Assembly: GCA_019695375.1 (NCBI GenBank)
Contig: JAIBAC010000007.1
Span: forward strand, 1 to 41,331
DNA from: Acidimicrobiia bacterium
GTDB lineage: Bacteria > Actinomycetota > Acidimicrobiia > UBA2766
Direction: 5' to 3'
DNA length: 41,331 nt
Shown here: positions 23,830 to 31,612 of the stretch, one piece after another
Numbering within the stretch: the first letter of the stretch is position 1
Layout: each line of letters begins with the position of its first letter
The notes under the pieces: model-generated
The model's database searches: none
What the model was told of the DNA's origin: nothing
What the model saw: the letters and a program-made list of their open reading frames with translations, nothing else
Made by a program: the position numbers and the translations under genes

Positions 23830-25509
23830 TCAGGCGACGGGCAGTCCGTCGGGGAAGTAGGTGTCGAGGTAGGTGTTGATGCCGCGGGTGTACTCGCGCG
23901 GGAAGGGGTGCTCGAGGTCCTCGCACACGGTGTGGGCACCGATGTAGCCGGGGCCGCCGAGGACCATGCCGCCGGGGTAGGTGGACGCGCCGCAGACGTA
24001 GAGGCCGGGGACGGCCGTGCGCGTCGCCGAGCAGTCGGTGTTGGGACGCATGTTCCCCATCTGGACCGGGTTGTAGTCGCCGTGCTTGATCGAGCCGCGC
24101 ACCATGTTCGGCAGGCGGCGTTCGATCTCGTGCGGGCTCTCGAGGACGGCGTCCACCACGCTCGCACGGAAGCCGTCGAAGTGGGCGTCGAGGAGGTCGG
24201 TGACCTCGGCGACGATCTCGTCGCGGCGTGCGTCCCACGGGTAGTCGTACGGCGCCGGCATCTGGAAGAAGCACGTGTGGTTGCCTGCCACCTGGCTCAG
24301 CGTCTTGTCGAACGCCGACTCGCAGGTGAAGTGGCCCGCGATCTTGGGGATCTCGCCGCGTTCGACGGACTCGAGGAAGGCGACGACGTCGTCGAAGTCG
24401 TCGAAGCCGAGCACCGTCTCGAACGTGTCGCCGGAGAGGTTGCCGTCGGCGTTGCGCAGCGTCGGCTTGCCGCGCACGGAGAAGAACACGCTCATCAGCG
24501 ACCACTTGTCCCAGGTCCACGACTCGGCCTGGGAGCGGATCTCCTTGGGCGCGGCGTCCTCGGGCAGGAGCCGCAGGAACGTCGTCTGGGGGTCGAGGCT
24601 CGACAGCACCGCCTTGCGCGCGTGGATGCGGCGGCCGTCCGCGAGGCGCACCCCCGCCGCGCGGGAGCCGTCCATCTCGATCGCGGCGACCTCGGCGTTG
24701 TCGAGGATGAGTCCACCGTTCTCGAGGATGACACGCGCGAAGGAGCTCGCGAGGCGGTGCGAGCCGCCGTAGCTGTACGCCTTCTGCATGCCGCGGTCGA
24801 CCATGAGCGGCACCATGAAGCCCATGCCACTCTCCTGCGGCGAGATCCCCCACTGGCACGCCGCGTACAGCAGCGTCGCGAGCGTCGAGTCCGGCAGCGA
24901 GTACTCCTGCAGGATCTCGACCGCGCTCTGCTCGCTCAGCGCCAGCATGTCCTGGCCCACCGGTGTGCGGTCGAGTGCCTCCATCAGGTCCAGCGGCGCG
25001 CCCGGGGGCAGGTACGTGGCAGGGCCGAGGACGCCGTCGACGATCTTGCGGAACCGCAGCGCCATGTCGCCGAAGGTCACCGCGTCCTTGATCGAACCCC
25101 GTGCCATCGAGTCGCGGGAGTCCTCCAACGACCGGCACAGCAGCACGTCGTCACCGTTGATGCGCCCGCGCAGCTGCATGTTCGGCTTGTGGAAGCGCAA
25201 CCCGCGCGTGCCGAGGTCGAAGTCGGTGAGCGCCGGCATGTAGTCGGTCATGAAGTGGTACGTGGCGTGGGTGTTCACGAGGTGACCCGGGAACAGGATC
25301 TCCTCGGTCGCGAGTCCGCCGCCGATCTCGTAGCGGCGTTCGAGGATCACGACGTCGAGACCCGCTGCCGCGAGGTACATCGCCGCGATCAGCCCGTTGG
25401 GGCCGGCGCCGATCACGACGCAGTCGGTCTCGTGCTCCTGGGGGAACTCGATGCCCTCGAGCGGGTTGCCGGCCAGGTTCGGATAGACCGAGGACAGGTC
25501 GTCGCTCAT
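23830..25509 (-). CDS. CrtI/phytoene-desaturase-like FAD oxidoreductase (second of a pair)
   Basis: A 559-residue FAD-dependent amine-oxidase/CrtI-fold protein. The N-terminal dinucleotide motif is CVVIGAGPNGLIAAMYLA (30-47) with ILERRYEIGGG; the C-terminal FAD segment is TAVPGLYVCGASTYPGGMV. Proteins of this COG1233-type group include carotenoid desaturases/isomerases and ketolases, but many actinobacterial members are uncharacterised. ATGA overlap with the preceding paralogue indicates tight co-expression, perhaps as a heterodimer. The exact substrate is unknown. Confidence 0.85.
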   Translation of the reverse strand: MSDDLSSVYPNLAGNPLEGIEFPQEHETDCVVIGAGPNGLIAAMYLAAAGLDVVILERRYEIGGGLATEEILFPGHLVNTHATYHFMTDYMPALTDFDLGTRGLRFHKPNMQLRGRINGDDVLLCRSLEDSRDSMARGSIKDAVTFGDMALRFRKIVDGVLGPATYLPPGAPLDLMEALDRTPVGQDMLALSEQSAVEILQEYSLPDSTLATLLYAACQWGISPQESGMGFMVPLMVDRGMQKAYSYGGSHRLASSFARVILENGGLILDNAEVAAIEMDGSRAAGVRLADGRRIHARKAVLSSLDPQTTFLRLLPEDAAPKEIRSQAESWTWDKWSLMSVFFSVRGKPTLRNADGNLSGDTFETVLGFDDFDDVVAFLESVERGEIPKIAGHFTCESAFDKTLSQVAGNHTCFFQMPAPYDYPWDARRDEIVAEVTDLLDAHFDGFRASVVDAVLESPHEIERRLPNMVRGSIKHGDYNPVQMGNMRPNTDCSATRTAVPGLYVCGASTYPGGMVLGGPGYIGAHTVCEDLEHPFPREYTRGINTYLDTYFPDGLPVA

Positions 25510-27269
25510 CGGGTGCCTCCCTCGGCGTCGGTGATGTGCCACTTCGACGGGTACCACCACTCCGGCGTCGTCGAAGAGATCTGCTCGTAGTCCTCCTGGA
25601 GGATGTGCATCAGGTTGTACGGCACCGCCAGCAGGCACAGCCCGCCTGGATACGACGTCTGGTGGCACAGGTACAGGCTCTCCACCGGCGTCCGGTACCT
25701 GGCCAGCTCCGGCAGCGGCTTGCGCGAGAACCACTCGTCCTCGGACCCGCGCATCCCCCACCAGTGCCCGCCGACGAAGGCCATGTTGCGGAACTCGGAG
25801 TCCTGCGGCGTGTTCACCCACGTCTTGACGAACTTGTCCCGCGTCATGTTCGGCGCGTACTGGTGGATCACGTCGTAGATCGTCTCCATGATCTCGCCCG
25901 ACGCCTTGTTCACAGCATCGGGGCCGTCACGGTGGTCCTCAGGCGGCGGCACCTGCAGGTTCATCGTGATCACGCCGTAGCCGTCCGGCGCCCGCGTCGC
26001 GTCGTGGGCGCTGTGCACGATCAGCCACAGCTGGTAGTGGTCCGGGTCCGTGGGGTGCGTGTTCAACGAGTACACGTCGCGCATCAGGTCCAGCATCTGG
26101 TCCTCGGTCGAGTGCAGCAGCATCCCGACGGGGTAGTCAGCACCGTGCAGCTCACGGCCCGCCGACGTGTACTGGGGCAGCTCGCTGACGGCCATGTTCG
26201 CGACGAAGAGGCTCCCGCCCTTGAGGCTCAGGTCGTCGACGCGCTGCACGAAGTCCTGGGACAGGTGCGACCCCGACACCAGACCCGGGAGCTGCTTCAC
26301 ATGGGTGTTGAGGATCACGCCCATGTTCGCCCGGATCGTCTTCTCCTCGAGCGCGGTCTCGTCGTCGACACGGACGCCGACCGCACGTCCGTCCTCGACG
26401 AGCACCTCGGTCACCGGCGCGTTCACGTACATGCGCGCGCCGTGGGCGAGGCCGCAGCGGATGATCGAGTGCGCCAGCGCGTGCATGCCGCCCACCGGCG
26501 TGCAGTTCGAATAGAACATCAGCTGCTGCACCGCGAACCCGGGGATCGCCATGCCCTTGTGGAACGGGTGCGGGCCGTTGCCCCACGAGCCCACGAGCAG
26601 CCCCGTCTTGAACGGGTCCGGCAGGCCCATCGCGTTCATCATCTCGCACAGAGACCACTCCAGCATGACCTCGTCGAAGAACGGCAGCGCCTCACGCAAC
26701 ACCTGCGCCCACGGCAGGTCACTACGCGTCAAACCCCACTTCTCGTCATAGGGAGGCGTCCAGTAGATGCTGCGGAAGAAGTCGGTCATGTGCGGCTCGA
26801 GCGCGCTCATGAACTCCACGAACACCTTGGACACGTCGAGGGAGACACCCATGATCTGGGCGAGCACCTCGGGGTCGCGTGCTTTGCCCTCGTGGAAGAA
26901 GTTGCCGGCGCCGAAGAAGCCGCGGCCGTCGGGCGATGCGCAGCCACCGAAGTTCGTCACGGTGGAGGCGCGCAGGCCGTAGCGTCCCAGCTCGAGCTGG
27001 CTCAGCGCCGGCGCCGCGGCACCGTAGAAGTACGAGGCGTGGGGGTCGATCGAGAACCCCGGCGACGGTTCGTGGTTCTCGGCCCCGCCACCGAGCTCCG
27101 GACGTGCCTCGAGGACGCACACCGAGAAGCCCCACTTGGCGAGATAGGCGGCGGCCGTCAGGCCGTTGGGCCCGCCGCCCACGATCACGAAGTCGAACGA
27201 GCTGCGCCGCGGCAGCACCTCGCCGTCCCCCCGAGACCGCACCGGAACCTGTTCGGTGGTCGCAGCCAT
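25506..27269 (-). CDS. CrtI/phytoene-desaturase-like FAD oxidoreductase (first of a pair)
   Basis: A 587-residue relative of the next gene with FVIVGGGPNGLTAAAYLAKW (27-46), VCVLEARPELGGGAE, NCTPVGGMHALAHSI and, at the C-terminus, SLYLCHQTSYPGGLCLL. The C-terminal motif has lost the usual G-D/A-G context (CHQT), so FAD binding or activity may differ from the partner, consistent with division of roles in a pair. Its upstream spacer (27270-27415) lacks the shared operator and instead holds an ATTGCAAT palindrome at 27325-27332. An ancient duplication produced the pair. Confidence 0.83.
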   Translation of the reverse strand: MAATTEQVPVRSRGDGEVLPRRSSFDFVIVGGGPNGLTAAAYLAKWGFSVCVLEARPELGGGAENHEPSPGFSIDPHASYFYGAAAPALSQLELGRYGLRASTVTNFGGCASPDGRGFFGAGNFFHEGKARDPEVLAQIMGVSLDVSKVFVEFMSALEPHMTDFFRSIYWTPPYDEKWGLTRSDLPWAQVLREALPFFDEVMLEWSLCEMMNAMGLPDPFKTGLLVGSWGNGPHPFHKGMAIPGFAVQQLMFYSNCTPVGGMHALAHSIIRCGLAHGARMYVNAPVTEVLVEDGRAVGVRVDDETALEEKTIRANMGVILNTHVKQLPGLVSGSHLSQDFVQRVDDLSLKGGSLFVANMAVSELPQYTSAGRELHGADYPVGMLLHSTEDQMLDLMRDVYSLNTHPTDPDHYQLWLIVHSAHDATRAPDGYGVITMNLQVPPPEDHRDGPDAVNKASGEIMETIYDVIHQYAPNMTRDKFVKTWVNTPQDSEFRNMAFVGGHWWGMRGSEDEWFSRKPLPELARYRTPVESLYLCHQTSYPGGLCLLAVPYNLMHILQEDYEQISSTTPEWWYPSKWHITDAEGGTR

Positions 27270-27415
27270 GCCGGACTTCCCCTCTCGATCGCAGTGGACA
27301 ATATCCTCGCATTAGTTGCGATGGATTGCAATGATCAGAGGGTGGGGAACCTGCCAGGATTACCCAGTGTGTGAGCGCGTGGAATCCTCCTGCGCCGCAA
27401 CCGTCATCAGTTCGT

Positions 27416-29206
27416 TCAGCGGCCCCGGAATTCGGGAGGTCGCTTCTCCTTGAAGGCCTCGGGCCCTTCCTTGGCGTCCTCGGATGCGAACACCTTCGCC
27501 GCGAGCGCCTTCTCGAGCACGAAGCCCTGTTCGAGGCCGAGCGCACGCACGGCGATCTGCTTCGACGTCCGCACCGCGAGCGGCCCGTTGCGGCATATTC
27601 GTGCCGCCATGTCGAGAGCGGTGGGCATGAGGTCCTCCGACGGAACGACGCGGTTGACAAGGCCGATCTCGTATGCGCGCTGGGCGTCGATCGGATCACC
27701 GGTGAGGAGCAGCTCCATCGCCACCGCCCACGGGATCTGGCGCGGGACGCGGATGTGGGAACCACCGGCGGGGACGAGGCCCCAGCGCACCTCGCCGAGG
27801 CCGAACGTGGCGTGCTCGGCGGCGATGCGGATGTCGGTGCCGACGAGCATCTCCATCCCGCCCGCGATGCAGTGTCCGTTGACGGCGCCGATGATCGGCT
27901 TGAACACGTCGGAGAACTGCCGCTTGGTGTGGTCCTCGTAGCCGAGCTCGTCGCCGGAGGTGAGCAGCGGGATCGCCTCCTTGAGGTCCATCCCCGTGCA
28001 GAACGCACGCTCGCCGGCGGCGGTCAGGACCGCTACCCAGATGTCGTCGTCGGCGTTGAAATCGGCGAAGACCGCGTCGAGAGCGGTGAGCATGTCCTTG
28101 GTGAGGGAGTTGAGGGCGTCGGGGCGGTCGACCGTGACCACCGCCACGCGGTCGCTCACCTCGTAACGGATCGTGTCGGGCAGCTCGAGCGTCCTGCGGG
28201 CCCGCATCGGCGTGCGCGGGCCGCCGGCGCGGTCGACGGGGCCTCCGGTGCGCCCGACCGCTGCCCGCGGCCGGAACTTGGGCAGCGTGATCTTGTGGCT
28301 CACCGCGTCGAAGAAGACCTCGACGGGCATACCGATGCGGAGGTCGTCGGGGTCGCAGTCGGGAACCTCGCTCACGAGGCGCACGCCCTCGTCCATCTCG
28401 ACGATGACCGCCGCATACGGGGTGTCGCCGCTGAAGTCGGGGTGCAGGGGGCGCTCGACGACCGTCCACGAGAAGACGGTGCCCCGCCCCGTCGACGGCT
28501 CCCACTCCCACTCGAACGACCCGCACTCGGCGCACATCTCACGCGGGATGTGCCGCCACGTACCGCACTCGCTGCAGCGCTGGAAGCGCAGCTCGCCCTT
28601 GCGGCAGAAGTCGTAGAAGTCCTTCGTGAACCCTTCGAGCTCGGGCACCGGCTTCGCGTAGTCGGGCTGCGCCCACGTCGCCACGAGCGCCGGCGTCAGG
28701 TCCTCGTACGGCACCGAGTCGCGCAGCGGCCGTCCGAGCCACTCGCGGTAGAAGGTGTCGAGGTCGGGCAGGAAGTCGAAGTCCGGCGGGCAGCCCCGCG
28801 GCACCGCCTCGACCTCGAGCTGCGCGCCGCAACCGGGGCAGATGTACTCGCGCACCTGCACCCACGTCGGGTCCGGCATCTCGCGGCCCTTGTACACCTC
28901 CGACAGCGACTCCTCGTCGTCGCGCACGTAGATAAGCGCCGACAGCTTCCAGTTCACGCGGTAGTCACCGAACTCGTGGCCGCAGCGGCACTTGACCACG
29001 CGTGCGCCGTCGCCGGCCACGATGAACAGCTGCGGCGTCAACGGCAGCAGGATGCGCTCGTCCCACGGCACGCGCTCCTGGAGGATCTCGACGTACTTGT
29101 CGAAGCGGTCGAGGTCCTTGGCGCTCTTCATCATGTCCTGCACCGCAGGCCAGGGCAGCACACCGTCGATCAGCTTCTCGACGTCGGCCTTGTGGAACTC
29201 CGCCAT
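27416..29206 (-). CDS. Three-part fusion: acetone carboxylase gamma domain, DUF35, enoyl-CoA hydratase
   Basis: One uninterrupted 596-residue frame. Residues 1-165 are an AcxC/acetone-carboxylase-gamma domain (VEILQERVPWD, KCRCGHEFGDY, NWKLSA, ICPGCGAQ; Cys73, 75, 123 and 126 as probable metal ligands). Residues about 185-315 are DUF35, with zinc-ribbon Cys211, 214, 225 and 228 and an OB fold (GTVFSWTVVERPLHPDF, YAAVIVEMDEGVRLVSE). A basic Gly/Arg linker (315-338) leads to a crotonase (340-596) with AFCTGMDLKE, NGHCIAGGMEMLVGTD and GEVRWGLVPAGG; one Glu (472) is kept. The gamma part is about 94% identical to the free AcxC at 35527. It lies 18 bp after the Ltp2-like gene, the expected DUF35 partner. 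I know of no described protein with this domain order. Confidence 0.9.
   Translation of the reverse strand: MAEFHKADVEKLIDGVLPWPAVQDMMKSAKDLDRFDKYVEILQERVPWDERILLPLTPQLFIVAGDGARVVKCRCGHEFGDYRVNWKLSALIYVRDDEESLSEVYKGREMPDPTWVQVREYICPGCGAQLEVEAVPRGCPPDFDFLPDLDTFYREWLGRPLRDSVPYEDLTPALVATWAQPDYAKPVPELEGFTKDFYDFCRKGELRFQRCSECGTWRHIPREMCAECGSFEWEWEPSTGRGTVFSWTVVERPLHPDFSGDTPYAAVIVEMDEGVRLVSEVPDCDPDDLRIGMPVEVFFDAVSHKITLPKFRPRAAVGRTGGPVDRAGGPRTPMRARRTLELPDTIRYEVSDRVAVVTVDRPDALNSLTKDMLTALDAVFADFNADDDIWVAVLTAAGERAFCTGMDLKEAIPLLTSGDELGYEDHTKRQFSDVFKPIIGAVNGHCIAGGMEMLVGTDIRIAAEHATFGLGEVRWGLVPAGGSHIRVPRQIPWAVAMELLLTGDPIDAQRAYEIGLVNRVVPSEDLMPTALDMAARICRNGPLAVRTSKQIAVRALGLEQGFVLEKALAAKVFASEDAKEGPEAFKEKRPPEFRGR
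28755..28894. repeat. 140-bp identical segment, copy in the fusion gene
   Basis: These 140 bases are identical, base for base, to 35618-35757. They encode the C-terminal zinc-ribbon part of the AcxC domain. Flanking codons differ by scattered substitutions, so this is a recently converted or recently duplicated patch. Confidence 0.85.
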
Positions 29207-29224
29207 CTCGGCTCCTCTCGCGTC

Positions 29225-30388
29225 CTATCTCGCCAGCACGGCGATGCTTCCGTCTCCGAAATCTCCCCAGCCGGTCACGACGCCGATCTCGGCGCCTTCG
29301 ACCTGGCGGCGGCCGGCCGTGCCGCGGAGCTGGCGCACGGCCTCGGTGATGTGGCTCATGCCGAGCACGTGCGCCTCCGACAGGAGCCCGCCGTGGGTGT
29401 TGACCGGCAGCTCACCGCCGAGCTCGATGCGGCCGCCGCTCACGAAGTCGCCGCCCTCGCCGCGCTTGCAGAAGCCGACCTCTTCGATCTGCTGGAGCAC
29501 CTCGAAGGTGAAGCAGTCGTAGATCATCGCGAAGTCGACGTCCTCGGGCGTGAGGCCGGCCTTCTCGAACGCCTCCGGTGCCGCGATCGACAGGCCGGTG
29601 CGGAACAGGTCCTTGCGGTTGGTGATCTCGTCTGCCGGATAGGGCTGACCGGAGGCGCCGCTCAGGATGCGCACCGGCTCCACGTCGAGGTCGCGCGCCC
29701 TCTCGGCGCTCGTCACGACCACGGCGGCGGCGCCGTCGGTCTCGAGGCAGCAGTCGAGGATGCGGTAGGGGTCGGCGAGCATCGGCGACCGCATGTAGTC
29801 GTCGATCGTCATCGGCTTGCCGCACATGACGGCGGCGGGGTTGAGCTGCGCGTGCTTGCGCATCGCGACCGCGATCGCTCCGAGCTGCTCGGCGGTCGTG
29901 CCGAACTCGTGCATGTGGCGGCGGGCGATGACCGCGTACCACTGCGGCGGGGCCGTGAAGCCGAAGGGGATGTAGTAGTCGCGTGCGGTCGCGCCGCCGG
30001 GGATCGAGGCGAGGTCGGCCGTGACGGTCTGGCGCACGCGGGCGCCGGAGTATCCGTTCCAGCCTGCCGGCAGGAGCACGTAGTTGGCGAGACCCTCTGT
30101 CACCGCCGCCGCCGCGCTCTGCAGCGACGCCACCGGCGCGGCGCCGCCCATGTGGATCGTCGACGCGAAGCGCAGGTTCTCGCAGCCGAGGTTCGACGCG
30201 AACTCCTCGGCACGGCCGAGGTTCGGGAACGGCATGATCCCGTCCACGAACGCTGGGCTGATGCCCGCGTCGCGCAGCGCCTCGGTGCACGCGCGCAACT
30301 GCAGCTCGAGCTGGGACATGCCCGAGCCCGGCTTGCGGCAGAACGCCGTCTCGCCGATGCCGACGATGCACGCTTGCCCCTCCGCCAT
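29225..30388 (-). CDS. Thiolase-fold lipid-transfer protein, Ltp2-like (no nucleophilic Cys)
   Basis: A 387-residue thiolase-superfamily protein (CIVGIGETAF start). Where thiolases have the nucleophile Cys the sequence is STIHMGGAAPVASLQ, without Cys. The C-terminal NTHGGLLSEAHVLGMSHI and AVRQLRGTAGRRQV strongly resemble Ltp2, the CoA-linked retro-aldolase that ends steroid side-chain breakdown and needs a DUF35 partner. The neighbouring fusion supplies a DUF35 domain. A retro-aldol or similar C-C cleavage is therefore a better guess than thiolysis. The ATG is 6 bp after the amidohydrolase stop. Confidence 0.86.
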   Translation of the reverse strand: MAEGQACIVGIGETAFCRKPGSGMSQLELQLRACTEALRDAGISPAFVDGIMPFPNLGRAEEFASNLGCENLRFASTIHMGGAAPVASLQSAAAAVTEGLANYVLLPAGWNGYSGARVRQTVTADLASIPGGATARDYYIPFGFTAPPQWYAVIARRHMHEFGTTAEQLGAIAVAMRKHAQLNPAAVMCGKPMTIDDYMRSPMLADPYRILDCCLETDGAAAVVVTSAERARDLDVEPVRILSGASGQPYPADEITNRKDLFRTGLSIAAPEAFEKAGLTPEDVDFAMIYDCFTFEVLQQIEEVGFCKRGEGGDFVSGGRIELGGELPVNTHGGLLSEAHVLGMSHITEAVRQLRGTAGRRQVEGAEIGVVTGWGDFGDGSIAVLAR

Positions 30389-30394
30389 CGCGCC

Positions 30395-31375
30395 TCAGCC
30401 GATCCGCTTGTCTGTCTTGATGCCCGTCAGCGCGGCGAGGTTGAGCCCGAGGAAGCCGGCGCGCATCTCGTCGGTGATCTCGGCGTAGCCGTACTGCTCG
30501 CGCAGGTCTGCGGGGATCTGCAGGGTCCGCACCCAGTCGACGACGCGCTTGGTGTCGAGGAAGGGCAGGTCGAGGCCCATCACGATCTTGTGCGGTTCGA
30601 CCCACTGCAGCGCCGTGCCGATCGCGTGGTAGCCGCGGTAGGGCGCACGCTGGTACCAGCCCACTATGCCCGACAGGCTCAGGTAGAGGTGCTCGTGCTT
30701 GCCCGCGAGGCCGATGAGCTCCTCGGTGTGGGGCCAGCCCATGTGGTAGGCGACGATCTTGAGCTCGGGGAAGTCGATGAGGACCTTGTCGAGGGTGTCG
30801 GGGTGGGTGTGCGCGCTGGGCTGGGGGTAGGTGTAGGCCATGCCCGTGTGCATGGTGAGCGTGACGCCGAGCTCGCACGCCTTCTCGTAGAACGGCCACA
30901 TCCCGGGGTCGTCGAGAGGGCCGCTGTCCTCGGGCTGGTACACCTTGCAGAGGCGGGCGTCGTAGTTGGTGACGAGGTGCTCGAGCTCCCAGATGGCGTG
31001 CTTGACGCCGCGGCGCAGGATCGGGCCGACCATTGCCTCTAGGTACATGCGGTCCGGGTACGGCGCGATCTGCTCGAGCATGAACTGGTTCGACGACAGC
31101 GACATGACCCCGCCGCTGATGTCCATCATCCCCTCGCGCAGGCAGAAGCACACGTCGACGCCGGCCTCGTCCATGTACTCGATCAGCGTCGACGCGATCG
31201 GCGGCTTTCGCTTCGCCGGGAGCTCGCCCGACCACGCCCGCAGCACGCCCTGGACGCTCTTCCACCAGCGCGCGGTGTTGGGGTAGTAGCCGCTGATCTC
31301 GGCCACCGCCTCGGGGTTGAGGAAATGGCACTCGCTCAGGGCGACGAAGTGGTCAGCTCCGCTCGTGTCGGCCAT
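30395..31375 (-). CDS. Amidohydrolase-2 (ACMSD/resorcylate-decarboxylase-like) metal-dependent enzyme
   Basis: A 326-residue TIM-barrel protein. The N-terminal metal motif is ExH (Glu15, His17 in SECHF) rather than HxH, followed by TMHTGMAYTYPQ, VAYHMGWPHTEE and a final GLDLPFLD. ExH is typical of the non-oxidative decarboxylases and some hydrolases of this family. In this operon it could decarboxylate or hydrolyse a product of the carboxylase or aldolase. GGAGGGG stands 7 bp before the ATG, and a perfect shared operator lies 62 bp upstream, so it is the first gene of its operon. Confidence 0.85.
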   Translation of the reverse strand: MADTSGADHFVALSECHFLNPEAVAEISGYYPNTARWWKSVQGVLRAWSGELPAKRKPPIASTLIEYMDEAGVDVCFCLREGMMDISGGVMSLSSNQFMLEQIAPYPDRMYLEAMVGPILRRGVKHAIWELEHLVTNYDARLCKVYQPEDSGPLDDPGMWPFYEKACELGVTLTMHTGMAYTYPQPSAHTHPDTLDKVLIDFPELKIVAYHMGWPHTEELIGLAGKHEHLYLSLSGIVGWYQRAPYRGYHAIGTALQWVEPHKIVMGLDLPFLDTKRVVDWVRTLQIPADLREQYGYAEITDEMRAGFLGLNLAALTGIKTDKRIG

Positions 31376-31437
31376 GTCCGTCCCCTCCGATCGGATCCAG
31401 CCCGATGGTCAACAGATCCTACCTGACTGAGAGATTC

Positions 31438-31454
31438 CTAACCATATGGTAGTA
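31438..31454 (-). promoter_or_regulatory. Shared 17-bp operator, site D (amidohydrolase operon)
   Basis: TACTACCATATGGTTAG toward the gene; the core ACCATATGGT (31441-31450) is a perfect palindrome, the best of the set. It ends 62 bp before the ATG at 31375. Confidence 0.72.
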
Positions 31455-31504
31455 GGTCTTCAACCACGCTGGCACCCCCCCGTCTGCAGCGTCGCCACGC
31501 CGGA

Positions 31505-31609
31505 GCTTGGATAACAGACCGGCCACCCGCCGGGGCTTGGATGACAGACCGGACAGAAAACGCGCCTCTGGTCATCCAACGCCCCTAGCTGGCGGGATCG
31601 TTATCCAAC
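31505..31609. repeat. Dispersed hairpin repeat, copy 2
   Basis: Two nested pairs of arms: outer TTGGATAAC...GTTATCCAA and inner TTGGATGAC...GTCATCCAA. It shares with copy 3 the words CGCCTCTGG and TAGCTGGCSGGATCG, and with copy 1 the whole layout. It lies 4 bp after the CoxL-type stop codon, so it also overlaps the likely 3' end of that transcript. The remaining spacer 31376-31612 otherwise holds only operator D. Confidence 0.7.
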
Positions 31610-31612
31610 AGA

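Noticed and set aside
27371-31042. A 1223-codon open frame on the plus strand
   Set aside because: It is antisense to three well-recognised genes and has low-complexity His/Arg/Val composition typical of the reverse frame in high-GC DNA.
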